Source: Cladophialophora immunda | Lineage: Eukaryota; Ascomycota; Eurotiomycetes; Chaetothyriales; Herpotrichiellaceae | Direction: 5' to 3' | Assembly (NCBI RefSeq): GCF_000835495.1 | Contig: NW_015622544.1 | Span: 5,670,855 to 5,734,854, forward strand | Length of the DNA stretch: 64,000 bases | Shown: positions 51,922 to 62,732 of the stretch, in pieces | Layout: each line of letters begins with the position of its first letter | Position numbering within the stretch: position 1 is the stretch's first letter | Made by a program: the position numbers and the translations under genes | The notes under the pieces: generated by a model | The model's input: the letters and a program-made list of their open reading frames with translations, nothing else | Told to the model about the DNA's origin: nothing | Database searches by the model: none

Positions 51922-54091
51922 GCCACCCGGGCGGCCTGCCAAGCGGGTTAGGTAAACAAGGCAAGTGTTTTCGGCTCTTCTCAGGGTAATGAACCCCTAG
52001 ACCACGCCTCAACAGAAGTTCCCGACATGATAATCAGACCGGCGAAGGCTACATCCGATGGATTTGTATACAGCGCCCACCTGAGTGCAGTTGCTTATAA
52101 ACAATCACGGCGACAACGGAATTCGGGGACTTTTCATCAACTCGGCCGGCTCTCTGGATTCCTTCGCTGCGCCGTGCTGTCTCTTGCTTAGAAGCAGGGA
52201 GGCCGCATCCAGCTCGCTCGCTGGCACCCGCCAGGTCGGGACTTGTGTTTTCTGTATCTTGTGCTCCATAGCTCTTGACAGTAACCGTCCTCATATCCAG
52301 CATTCAGCCTTTGAATCTCTTCTCTCCCAGATTCCTCAGATATTGACGCCGCAATTGATTCCGAGGGGCTCGAGGTAGGAGAGTAAGAGCCGCGCCGCGC
52401 TCCGAGAAAGGCGTTTTCGCGGAGGAAAGCGTGTTCCGGCTACCGAGTTAGTGGCTGGAAGCTCGCCCTGCAAGCCTCTAGCCCTATCGTCAAGTGAGTA
52501 ATGAAAGAAGCTCTTGCGCACATCGACTCAACATTTCAAGGGCATTTTTGCCGAGAAACAATAGCACACACTGTAGACGCTCGCGAACTCATGAGCCCTG
52601 CGTACTGAATTCGGGCGGTCTGCTCTTCGTCGTCTTTCTTCTTCAAACCTTGTGACTGCGGTTAGGAACCAAGAAAGTGAAATCGCGCAATCGCAAGAAC
52701 GGTTTGGTTTGGGAGTCTTGGGCTCGACGATCTTTTCACAAGATGCGGCATTTTGAAGAGCCCAACTGCGTCGCGCGCACATGCCCTTGAGGTCGAAAAG
52801 GGAGCACAAATCCGAGAAATTTGGCCATCCCATCCCATTGGCTAGTCTGCTGCCTGTCGTAGATTCTGGCCCTGTTTTGGAAAATGATTGAGATATGCAT
52901 GGCAGCCATCAGACCACTTCTGCATCATCGCATCAACAGTCATCGCCTTCGCTTATGCCCGTGACACGTGGATTCGACGGGTCTGCACCACTCGGCAAGC
53001 CTCTGGAAGAAAAATTTGGCACAGTCTGACGCACTCTCGAGATAACGACGAGGTAGCCGCCAGATCCAATGTGGCTGATATCGTCAATAAGGAGAGGGAT
53101 ATCACTGTGTGTGACAACAGAGTACATATCTTTACAATGACTAGTATCTCGGAGTAGACAAGTCAGAGTAACCATCATCAAACCCGCTTCCCGTCAGACT
53201 GTGGCCATTTATTTTAGACATCGGCTCGCCGGCTGGTGCGGTAGATGCTCCAGGTGCGCAACCGCGACTTTTTCAGTGGAAACGCTCACAGACAGAGGCG
53301 AAAGAAGTCCAAGGAGGTAAAGCAAGCGGCAGCTAAGTATTGATAGGATTTGCGAAGATTCGAACGCGTCGAGTAGGCTGATCGATTGACGGCACGCATT
53401 CTGGACTTCGCAGCTCGCCGATGGTTCGAGGATCGAATATCAAAGACATCAGGGCGAGATGGTCGGTAGGGCCAATTTCTAGCTTATCGAGCGTCGACAA
53501 TCCATCACCTCATGCTCAGGTGAGGCCAAATGCTGGGATCAATGGGCCTGGAGATAGATGGCTCGATGGTTGAGTGTGACGACTGGGCGCGCAAACATTC
53601 GCCCGTACCCCGCAACTCATCATGCCACTTTGTAACGTAAACAAAGAACCCAAAACAGGCTTCCATGATGGCATTGCGGCGGAGAAACGGGTTTGTCTGG
53701 AGCTTCGATTGGGCCGAGCAGCCTAGTGCCCGTATTCGAAAGGCACCAGGAGGATAGCGAGGGGGTGGCAAGCTGAGCTGAGCAAATAGATGAGATGTGC
53801 GTGAAGCTGGATGAGCTCGTTGGGGGGGAGCGCAGGGAACAGGGGCCTTTGCCCGCGCTTCAATGCCCATGGGCAAAGAAAGCAAAGGAGCCTGGCAGCC
53901 CTTTTCCCCGCATTGCCTGCGCTCTGCCTCCGGGGCCTCGTTTTCGTGTCTCCCTCGTCCGACTTCCCTTTGGTCCTTATCCTGCGTATTCCTTCGGTCC
54001 CTCGAATCGAAATGCGTCTTGGAGACATGGATCTCACATCTCGGCGAGCTTAACTTTGGGATCCGAACACAAAAACAGATCCGGAAAAGCT

Positions 54092-54131
54092 TGCAGCGGG
54101 CAGCGTGCAGCGTGCACCATGCAGCGTGCGG
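54092..54131. repeat. Short imperfect tandem repeat (GCAGCGTGC)
   Basis: Three to four diverged copies of GCAGCGTGC/GCAGCGGGC in direct orientation within the gene-free region. Confidence 0.7.
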
Positions 54132-54877
54132 CTGGCGCAGTCACCTTAGCAGTGGTCCAGATCTGCGCTCCATCTGGCCTCCAGCTTCCAGCACAGCTTC
54201 CCTAGCACCGTATCCACCCGCTGCCGCCCATCTCCCAGACTGCCACTGATCTGGCTGCTATCGATCCTCCACTGTAATCCGTACCGCCAAACCCCTCAGT
54301 CTTCGGTCACTTTTGCTCCATCATGCTGCAGCCTTCACCCTGGTTTCGGTGGTTCCCCTTCAGACTCATTGCCCACGTTGGCCCATCCGGCCAAGGGTGC
54401 CTCCCTGCGCCTTGTTGATGAGAAAATCCGTTCGTCCACATGCTCGTCCCGCCCGGCCAAATGCTATCTTTTTGGTCAACCTGATGATCCGCTTACAGAA
54501 AGTCTCCTTACACCCGTCATGAGATGTAACATCTTCAACGCTCCAGACCTCCAACCCAACCTACTGATTGGCCGCCGAAGCTCAGCGGCCCACAGGATAC
54601 ACGTCTCGAGCAATGACGGACACACGCGCACTCCCTTGATCAGACTCTGAGGGGTTTCCGCTCATCCTGAGGTGAGTTTTTCTGGTCCATTGACAAGAGG
54701 GGTCGTGAGCTCTTCTGACATCTACATAAGGTCGACCTGGTTCCGGTGACAGACTGTCGAACATCATCCTCACCACCACCAACTTTCACCCAGACCTCAA
54801 AGGGCACGTCTTCCTCTATACCCATTTCCAACTTCTCAAAAAGTGTTTTACCGTTTCATCTCCATCTTACAGACAGA

Positions 54878-56008
54878 ATGACTTCCTACAAGATCCCCAC
54901 CGAGCAATGGGCTCAGGTTATCGACAAGGTCGGCGGCCCTGTGCAATACAAGAAGATCCCCGTCCCCAAGCCAGGACCAGAGGATGTGCTCGTCAACATC
55001 AAATACTCCGGTGTCTGCCATACCGATCTCCACGCCGTCAACGGTGACTGGCCCCTCCCAACCAAGCTACCTCTCGTTGGTGGCCACGAGGGCGCCGGTA
55101 TCGTCGTGGCCCGTGGTGAACTCGTCACCGATGACATCTGCAAAATTGGCGAGGCCGTCGGTGTCAAGTGGTTGAACGACTCCTGCTTGAACTGCACATT
55201 CTGCCAGCAATCAGACGAGCCCCTGTGCCTCACCCCCAAGCTCTCCGGCTATACCGTCGATGGCTCCTTCCAACAGTACTGCGTTGCATCCGCACGGCAC
55301 GTTGCGCACATCCCTGACGGTGTTCCTCTCGACGAGGTTTCCCCAGTCCTCTGCGCAGGCATTACAGTTTACAAGGGTCTCAAAGAGTCGGGAGCAAGAC
55401 CAGGACAGACAGTTGCGATCGTCGGTGCTGGTGGTGGCTTGGGCTCTTTGGCCCAGCAATACGCACGGGCTATGGGTATCCATACCATTGCCATTGACAC
55501 TGGAGATGACAAGAAAGCACTTTGCGAGAAGATGGGTTCCAGCGTGAGTTTTGGAAGGATTCTTTATTTTTCGATATGATGACTGATATAATGCGACCAG
55601 ACCTTTATCGATTTCGCCAAATCCAGCGACGTTGTCAAGGACGTCAAGGCCGCAACAAAGGATGGCCTCGGCCCTCATGCCGTCATTCTTGTCGCAGTGA
55701 CCGAGAAGCCCTTCCAACAAGCTGCGGAATACGTCCGCCCCCGTGGAACCGTCATTGTGATTGGTCTTCCCGCCAAGGCATACATCCGCGCCCCAGTCTT
55801 CGAGTCAGTGGTGAAGATGATCAGAATCCAGGCCTCATACGTCGGAAACCGACAAGACAGCGAGGAGGCCCTCGACTTCTTCGCCCGCGGGTTGATCAAG
55901 GTGCCCTTCAAGACGGTGGATCTGAAAGATCTTCCCAAGGTCTACGAGATGATGCATGCCGGCCAGATCGCTGGACGATATGTGCTCAAGATGCCTGACC
56001 CAGAATAG
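54878..56008 (+). CDS. Zinc-dependent alcohol dehydrogenase (yeast ADH1-like)
   Basis: 357 aa; exons 54878-55543 and 55601-56008 with a 57-bp intron ([14 protein letters not shown]). Interconverts primary alcohols and aldehydes with NAD(H). Catalytic zinc ligands: Cys in GVCHTDLHA, His in [10 protein letters not shown], Cys in [14 protein letters not shown]. Structural zinc: the four cysteines of [16 protein letters not shown]. Cofactor motif [14 protein letters not shown] and the acidic residue in AIDTGDD that selects NAD. The length and all ligands match the cytosolic tetrameric fungal ADHs. ATG at 54878 follows a pyrimidine-rich leader; the frame is open upstream but in leader-like sequence. 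Confidence 0.97.
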
Positions 56009-57483
56009 ATGACGGGTGTGATGGGGCATGTGGCGGGCCAGACGCTGAATCCGTGGCTGGTTTTGTAAGAAGATTAGTGAAAAGGTAGCTTCAGGCAAAA
56101 ATGATTACAAGCCGAGAGATACTGCTCTGTTTACGACGGGCATTGGCGCTCGGGGCAATGGATCTCCGCCTCGGATGTGTCTCATCCCGCCATCCATATT
56201 GGCGATACTCTCCCATCGAAGTGGATCAATCGCCAACTTCGTTCTCCTGTCCTTCAGTTGTTGGTACTTGATTTCTCCCTCTGTCCGTGGGTGCGGGCCA
56301 GCTTTGTGCCGCCGATATTTGTCAAGCCAGCCTTTTGTTCACATATTCACCTTGTTTGTTCATCATCTCTTTTCAGCGTCAAGTATATCATGACGTCCTC
56401 GCCACCCTGTCCGTGCTGGTGCAGAGAGCGTCGATAGCCTTACATCTCTAGCGTGGCGGACGGCAAATTTTGGAACGTTTAAAATGAGTCAGCAGGGTTG
56501 CGATCTGCACGCAATAGGCGTGGGCTTGACGGGATCACCGCAGGAGCTTTTTCAGCCACCGATCTCGAATTTGACTAGAGTAGTCAGCAAATCGGGGTTC
56601 CTAGTCAGGGCAACGACTTCGAAGCCCGACGTCGTACCGCCCAACGGTTTCGGAGAATCGATGCTGTGAGCTTGGTTCAACCAGTAAATAGTGTGCGCCA
56701 AGGAGGAGGATCACCACTTGAAATGCGAAATGGAGAGTAGAGAGTAAATGCACTGGCTCAAGGTGATGCCTGCTGGTATTCCTGCGAGCCCATTCAGGAA
56801 CCGGCTGTCGTTGTACGAGCTCGCTGCCCTGGGACGATGGATGTCCTGTGCAAGGCGCGGGCAAGGCAGGGTAGCCAGCGATACGGACGCCACCTGCGCT
56901 AAAGAGATCGCAGCCTCATGCCGCCATCGCACCTTGCCCGAATAGGAAGTACCCATTTCCCAATCAGGCTATCCAAACAAGGCTCCTGGCTTGCTCGCGT
57001 GCAAGAATCCACAGCCACTGGTGTTCCCGCTCAATATCTGGTATAATAGGAACTATTACGGCCGCCGGACGTGGTCCACGCTATTCGCTGCGTCCCACAG
57101 CACAAGCTTCCCAAACTCCCCCCTTTCGCTATACTATGCCTCACCGATCACGAGGCTCCGCTTCACTCAACGCCTCGACTATACCAAATCTTCTAGGCTT
57201 CCACACTCGGTCTCTCCTTCATTCGGCGACCATGCATCCATTTGTGCTAATTGAGATTGGGACGACAGTCCCTGGGGCAGCTCTGTTGCGCCCGTTATTC
57301 TCCCGGTCTAAAAGCCGTTGGCGCGACGTTGACACCCTTTTATAAGCCGGTATCCTCCACCACGCCAGAGCCTTCATCTATAGCTAAACCCACCCACCTC
57401 CTGATACGACACTCTCTGCGGACGGAAGACGGAGGCATCGCCATTAGACTCTCCAGTCCGCACTCCGCGGTGTTGAGGCGAAC
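56009..57483. other. 1.5-kb intergenic region before the transcription-factor gene
   Basis: No gene recognised. A TTTTATAAG element at 57339-57347 is the likely core promoter of the next gene. Confidence 0.5.
57339..57347 (+). promoter_or_regulatory. TATA box of the transcription-factor gene
   Basis: TTTTATAAG, about 140 bp before the ATG at 57484. Confidence 0.5.
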
Positions 57484-59181
57484 ATGAAGGCGCCCAAGTT
57501 TATGTTCATCAACAAAACTGCCGACTCCGACTCCCTCTCCCACAGCCACAAGAGCGAAAGAATAAAGATCCATAGCCATGTCCAGAAGGGGCGACGGTAC
57601 AAGAAATCCGAGGGAGGCATCATCTACGCTACACGGCTACCGCATCTTCGGCCTGAACGGCAAGGCGGGCAAGGGGATGACTGTCCAGACGAACCTAGCG
57701 ATGACAAACGAGGTACCGCCGAGTCATCGACGCGGGATGCACCGGGCCTTGAACATTATCCATCAGGATGCTCGGTACGCCGCCACGGCGGCCAATTGCT
57801 CCAGCCGCTAGACCCAAATATCGACCCGTTGCTCTGGGATTATTCACAGGCGCACCTCACGCCGTCAGGGTCGCCTCAGTCAATACCAGTATTCCCTGCG
57901 GCCTCGGCCGAGGAAAGCTTCGATCCCTTCGAGGTGACCTGCGTCAAGGTCGACGGGGCCATCTACAGCCTGCTGCACTATTTCCTGCGGGTGTGGCACC
58001 CCAACGTGTGGCATCTCGAGAGAAGTGGCCGGGCGGATCACGAATATGCATTTCGGGACGACGCAATGAGTCTGATCCAGGGGTGCCTTCACGACAAGTA
58101 CAACATGTACGCCCTCCTTGCCTACATGGCGAGCTACATGCACGATATCGACGGAATTACGCCTCCTGGGGACGGCAACGTCTACATGCACCAGGCACTC
58201 CAGGCTTCCCAGAACTATGTCAAGAGCCGGCTACCGATCACGGGCAGGCTGATCTTCAACATCTTCGCTCTTGGCTGCGCGGAGTGGTACAGGTACAATC
58301 GCCAGGCCGGTTACGTGCACCTCAAGGCGGCCAAGTCTATTATTGACTCGATCGGGGGTTTAAAATCCCAGGACGGCCCGCTCGTGGATCTTTTGTTGAC
58401 AGGCGATGCATACGTGGCTGGGGAACTGCAGAGGAAACCCTTGTGGTCTGATGCGGATTTCGACAACGGCGACGACCACCCCATGACGGCGTACGGTCTT
58501 CAGGAGCTGCAGAAGCTTCTCTCGGGCACGATCGCCCTAGGATCAGGTCTCCTCAGCTCTGCGCAGCAAACGATTATCCCTGCGGCCTTGCGGTGGATCA
58601 TCTTGGATCTCGCAGTGGTGCTTTCTGTCTTCAAGTCGTCGCAATCCTTGGGGCCTGCGGCCGAAGATAAACCCTCCGCTGCTGAAGGGTTCCATTGGGT
58701 CAACGTGCGCAGCATCGCCATCAGACACCGTCTCCTGCATCTGGAACTGGGTGATCTGAGAAGCGAAGCCGTCCGCATGGCGATCGTGTTGTGGATGTTC
58801 ATGTGTTTTACCGTCACAGGGCGAAAGCGGACCAACAAAGTCATGGCGCCCTTCTTGCGAGATCGGCTCTGCTCGATCCCAGGCAAAGAATGGGACGGTC
58901 ACGAAGAGGTTCTTCTGTGGGCTCTGAGCATCGGCGCTCTGTCCGCCCAGGTCGGCTCCGAAGCGCACACTTGGTTTGTGGCCCAGATCAGTTCTGTGCC
59001 TTGTGGTAGCGGAGCTGGCGATGCGGACCAGATCTTTTCCGCTCTCATCGGCCTCTCGGAGAAGTTCTTTTATCTGGAGTCGGCACAGAGGAACGATTTC
59101 AGGGCTTTGGCTGATGATATACACGACTTGCAAACAACGATGGGAGAGTCGAACTCCGATTCCACGTCTCAGGGCGTCTGA
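57484..59181 (+). CDS. Fungal transcription-factor-like protein without zinc cluster
   Basis: 565 aa, one exon. It begins KFMFINKTADSDSLSHSHKS followed by RIKIHSHVQKGRR, the conserved N-terminal signature of a large family of fungal regulators with a fungal transcription-factor (DUF3468-type) middle domain and no Cys6 zinc cluster. The middle part is helical (SLLHYFLRVWHPNVW, YALLAYMASYMHDI, HLKAAKSIIDSIGGL) and the C-terminal half has more helices (ALRWIILDLAVVLSVF, VRMAIVLWMFMCFTVTG). No DNA-binding domain is visible, so it may act as a co-regulator. Lies 1.5 kb from the alcohol dehydrogenase on the same strand. The stretch at about residues 50-110 is basic/acidic and non-conserved by eye. 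Confidence 0.85.
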   Translation: MKAPKFMFINKTADSDSLSHSHKSERIKIHSHVQKGRRYKKSEGGIIYATRLPHLRPERQGGQGDDCPDEPSDDKRGTAESSTRDAPGLEHYPSGCSVRRHGGQLLQPLDPNIDPLLWDYSQAHLTPSGSPQSIPVFPAASAEESFDPFEVTCVKVDGAIYSLLHYFLRVWHPNVWHLERSGRADHEYAFRDDAMSLIQGCLHDKYNMYALLAYMASYMHDIDGITPPGDGNVYMHQALQASQNYVKSRLPITGRLIFNIFALGCAEWYRYNRQAGYVHLKAAKSIIDSIGGLKSQDGPLVDLLLTGDAYVAGELQRKPLWSDADFDNGDDHPMTAYGLQELQKLLSGTIALGSGLLSSAQQTIIPAALRWIILDLAVVLSVFKSSQSLGPAAEDKPSAAEGFHWVNVRSIAIRHRLLHLELGDLRSEAVRMAIVLWMFMCFTVTGRKRTNKVMAPFLRDRLCSIPGKEWDGHEEVLLWALSIGALSAQVGSEAHTWFVAQISSVPCGSGAGDADQIFSALIGLSEKFFYLESAQRNDFRALADDIHDLQTTMGESNSDSTSQGV

Positions 59182-60156
59182 GCGTTGAGTGATCCCCGTG
59201 GTTGTGGCAGATGCCGCCAGAGAAGACAGAACAGCACCGTTGTACAGACTTCCCTCTTGATAATGGCAGATATCTTGCCTGGCCAGTCGGGGCACCACTT
59301 CGTCCGCACAGCCGCAGGACCGCCGAAGACCTTTGAGCTTCCCCCATTACCGAGTATCGTGCCCCTTCATCCAGTTGCTGATTCATCACATCTTCACCAC
59401 AAGAGCCCCCAAGCACCACAGAGGACCCCAGGCATCTCGCAGCTCTCCACTCACGACAGCGCAGAAACTCTCTTGACGTATGTGAAGTGACCGAAGTGGA
59501 AGTTGCGCTCCATCAGTAGAAAATGCTCTCCAACTCTTCAACCCTCCAAACGGTCGCCCCATATTTGTCCCCAATAGCTCGCGGATCAGTGGTCCAAATG
59601 TCTTGACGTCAACCAGTCACCGTGAGAACCGACTCATGAGGGTTGTTTGTCGCAGCGTGGTCTGGTTTGTGAGGAACGCACATTGCCCGTCGCTGGGTGA
59701 TCGCTAGCTCCGCGAATCGAACTTTGTTGCTTAAGTCCGCAACTGCCGATGGATGTCGCCCATGCTGAGGGGGGAAGATAGCGAGGAGATACGAAGGGAG
59801 GGATTCCGTGCTCGAGAGGGGTGGGCTATTGGATGGTCAGGGCGAGTGATGGAATAGAAATATACCCCCCCTCCCGGAAGGAATGTTCCTCCTGCTGCGA
59901 GCACGAAACTCCTTCGTCCAAACCGCTCCACGTGGCAGTTGGGATTCCTCCCCGCGACCGAAGGCCTTCTCTCACATCGTGTACGATCCGTATATAACTC
60001 GGAACAACACCAGAAATTGAACTTGGAGATACACTGTCCTGTCGCTACAAGTCTGTTCTCCTCTACCACACCGGGGTCTACATATCTGGCCCTAACGCTA
60101 TAGGAGGCGCTACTATTATTCTATTCTATATCTCCTTAGCCTACAACGACGCTGCC
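59182..60156. other. Intergenic region before the second SDR gene
   Basis: 0.97 kb, no gene recognised; TATATAA at 59991-59997. Confidence 0.5.
59991..59997 (+). promoter_or_regulatory. TATA-like element of the 60157 SDR gene
   Basis: TATATAA, 160 bp before the ATG. Confidence 0.45.
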
Positions 60157-60951
60157 ATGGCCACCCTGAAATACGCTAACAAGCTCGCCAACACGGCCGT
60201 GCTGATCATCGGAGGCACCTCCGGGCTCGGGTTCGGCCTGGCAGAGGCCCTGCTGGAACACCACGTCGCCCACTTGTACATCTCGTCGTCGCGGCAGCAG
60301 AAGATCGATTCGGCCGTGTCGCGCCTCCGGTCCGCGTACCCGGACTCCCAAACCACAATCACCGGCCTGGCGTGCAATCTCGGTGACGAGGCCCGCCTCG
60401 AAGCCAACATCAAGGCCCTGTTCGCGCAAATCGGCCGCAACCACCTCGACCACGTCGTCTTCACGGCCGGCGACCCGCTCGCGGCCAAACCCTTCGCCGA
60501 GGTCGACTTCGCCTTCATGAAGCAGGCCGGCATGGTTCGCTTCTTCGCCCCCTTCTTCGTCGCCAAGGAGGCCGTTCCCTACCTCACCCCAGGCCCCGCG
60601 AGCTCCATCACCCTGACCACGGGGTCGGTCTCGGAGAAGCCGCGGCCCAACTGGGCCGTTGTTGCCTCGTATGCCAGTGGCTTGTATGGTATGACCCGCT
60701 CCCTCGCCCTCGAGCTGAAGCCTGTGCGCGTCAACTTGATCTCGCCTGGGGCTGTGGACACAGAGCTCTGGGAAGCCAGTCTGGGCGACAAGGACAGGGT
60801 CAAGGCCGCGCTGGAGGGGATGAAAGCCCACGTAGCCACGGGGGAGGTGGGCAAGGTCGAGGACGTAGTGGAGGCGTTTCTGTACGTGCTGAAGGATAAG
60901 AACGTCACCGGTACGTGTATCCGGAGTGATGGAGGTGTCTTCCTGATGTGA
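60157..60951 (+). CDS. Short-chain dehydrogenase-like protein lacking the YxxxK pair
   Basis: 264 aa, one exon, ATG at 60157. N-terminal nucleotide motif GGTSGLGFGLAEALL, YISSSRQQKID, and VFTAGDPLAAKPF in place of NNAG. The Ser strand is LTTGSVSEKPRPNW. Where classical SDRs have YxxxK, this reads SYASGLYGMTRSLALEL; aligning on the following TRSLALEL places Val and Ala at the Tyr and Lys positions. VNLISPGAVDTELW and the final VTGTCIRSDGGVFLM are normal. It may be a fungal subfamily with a different active site or a non-catalytic binder. No operon-like partner. Confidence 0.9.
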   Translation: MATLKYANKLANTAVLIIGGTSGLGFGLAEALLEHHVAHLYISSSRQQKIDSAVSRLRSAYPDSQTTITGLACNLGDEARLEANIKALFAQIGRNHLDHVVFTAGDPLAAKPFAEVDFAFMKQAGMVRFFAPFFVAKEAVPYLTPGPASSITLTTGSVSEKPRPNWAVVASYASGLYGMTRSLALELKPVRVNLISPGAVDTELWEASLGDKDRVKAALEGMKAHVATGEVGKVEDVVEAFLYVLKDKNVTGTCIRSDGGVFLM

Positions 60952-61546
60952 AGGGGTATCTCGGTTGTGTCGATATGCGGAGAAGGTCCCGGTAAATACT
61001 CTTTGAAAAAGAAGAATAGATCGGAATAGGAGGTTGCCTACCGTAAGAAATACAGAATTGATGACGAATAGGGATCACACACCCAGACGAATGTTACCCT
61101 CCCTAGCATGGCTGTACGGATGTCCTTAAAGAGTCTTAGTTCACAGCTAAAAGCTGTGCGATAGATTGACCCGCCTCTTCTTTTCGTTTCATCCTGCAAA
61201 GAGGTGAAATGTTGGAGATGAGGCTGGAAAAGGGGTGATAGCCTGATGGGGGGAGGACTTACCACGCAGATCTGTCGGCTGGTGACAGCTAGGGCGTCCG
61301 TTGAGCAGCTCTTCTTTGCTTCCGGGGTTCCACGGTTTGTTCTCTCGAAGCTTCGCTGATCTGTCAGGTGGGCGCCGGAGCATCAAAGTATTTGTGAACT
61401 CTCTTCCTCGCCAGGAGGTGAATGACTCCCATATTCAAAGCCCGTTCATCTACCTCTTCTTCGCACATCTCCCAAAAATCCCAGCCTAGCATCCCAGGAC
61501 ACCGTCTCCGAATCTCTCACTCTTCTAGCTCACTCGCCTCTCAGAG
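60952..61546. other. Intergenic region, no gene seen
   Basis: 0.6 kb following the SDR gene. Confidence 0.5.
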
Positions 61547-61909
61547 ATGTCGTCTCAAGCCTTTTCCTGGTTGCGAAAGCTGGGGGAGGCATCCGCATTT
61601 GCCATCCCAGTCATCATCCACCACCACTTCTTCATCCGCTATCAACGGGCGGAGCCGAAGCTTGACCTACCATGGATCAACGACGGCATGGCCGGACTCA
61701 AGAGCGACACAACCGGACCCAAGGACGATATCACCAGACTCAAGAAAGACGTCGCTGAACTCAAGGTTGATCTTGCTGGACTCAACTTCAGAACCGGTTG
61801 TTTGGAGTGCGAAATGATATTGCTTGCTCGACAGCCTGACAGCCTCCTCTGTGCAATGGACTCACCCCATGCGGACCAGTGTCACCAAGGCTCAAGCGGG
61901 GCTGAGTAG
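61547..61909 (+). CDS. Small hypothetical protein with heptad repeat (uncertain)
   Basis: 120 codons from an ATG (MSSQAFSWLRKLGEA). An N-terminal hydrophobic segment (SAFAIPVIIHHHFFI) precedes a short repeat of GLKSDTTGPKDD / RLKKDVAELKVDLAGL type that could form a coiled coil. No family recognised. The composition is protein-like but the frame is short; transcript evidence would decide. Confidence 0.35.
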   Translation: MSSQAFSWLRKLGEASAFAIPVIIHHHFFIRYQRAEPKLDLPWINDGMAGLKSDTTGPKDDITRLKKDVAELKVDLAGLNFRTGCLECEMILLARQPDSLLCAMDSPHADQCHQGSSGAE

Positions 61910-62520
61910 GATATGACGGGCCAAAGCAGTTGGTTGTGAGAGGACAGATCTCGTCGTTGCAGAGTGTGGTTGGGTGAATTCGAACAAGAGGACGGACACG
62001 GTGGTTGATAGTGTGGATTTGAGGCATTTTCGCGTCTCAAAGCAAGCAGATTAGGCGGCTGAGAGCCTTTTGCAGTGGAACTCTTCTCTTCAAAGCCAAA
62101 TGCCCTTGTCCTCTGGTACATATGAAGGAGGAATTGGATGCAGGATCTAAGACTCCACGTTGGCGCTGGGTGCCAAGCACCGACCCATCCCGCAAATGTT
62201 CGGTTTCGTCTGGCAGCCACATTTAACTAGAGAATCAAGCCCGAGGGGCCGTAGGGAGACCCCCACGAACCAAGGGTTCAGGCTGCACTAGCCTGGGGAA
62301 GCCCCCCAAACCGCCTAGAAACCCCAAGGCACGAAAAGTTATCCCTAAATCAGGCAGGTAACAGGTTGCCTAACAGGCCCAGCGTCTCCCTCGGTCGGCC
62401 ATTATAAATGGAACGGCGTCTCTGCCCAAGTGTCTCCCACGTTACCTCGAGATAACGCAGCTAAACAACTAGCCACAGGGTGCATTTTCATCAAGTGCCA
62501 ATCTCATTCTTTAAATCACC
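61910..62520. other. Intergenic region with promoter of the next transcript
   Basis: 0.6 kb; contains the ATTATAAAT element at 62401. Otherwise nothing recognised. Confidence 0.5.
62401..62409 (+). promoter_or_regulatory. TATA box of the deoxyribosyltransferase-like transcript
   Basis: ATTATAAAT, 112 bp before the upstream ORF at 62521 and 324 bp before the main ATG at 62733. Confidence 0.5.
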
Positions 62521-62646
62521 ATGAATCCCGCCATGTTGTTCATCAGCACTCTCATTACCGCGGCCATCTCAATCCCCACCGCCCTCTTCTTCACCGGCAG
62601 GTTTGGCAATTTGGCGAACCCCGGCGCGCCAATCGCCTACACCTGA
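62521..62646 (+). CDS. 41-codon upstream ORF with signal-peptide-like N-terminus
   Basis: Starts at TCACC-ATG, a strong context, and is the first ATG after the likely transcription start implied by the TATA box at 62401. It reads MNPAMLFISTLITAAISIPT, then about 20 more residues ending PIAYT and a stop. The hydrophobic N-terminus could be a membrane anchor or secretion signal. It ends 86 bp before the main ORF. Either a regulatory uORF or a small separate peptide; no splice found that would fuse it in frame to the next ORF. Confidence 0.45.
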   Translation: MNPAMLFISTLITAAISIPTALFFTGRFGNLANPGAPIAYT

Positions 62647-62732
62647 ACCTCCTCTTGCAGCTCGGGGCTTCTCCTAGCCATATCAAAAACACCCCGCCCC
62701 CTTCACGACTATCGATATCGATTTCTGCCGCC

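Larger units (their letters stand above)
51562..54877. other. 3.3-kb divergent gene-free region
   Basis: The largest space in the window, between the aldehyde dehydrogenase and alcohol dehydrogenase starts. No open frame on either strand looks like a gene. Contents seen: a duplicated CATCGAGGGG (51871-51890), a CCCCAAGGGG palindrome (51912-51921), a short GCAGCGTGC tandem repeat (54092-54131), and CT-rich sequence before the alcohol dehydrogenase ATG. Confidence 0.55.
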
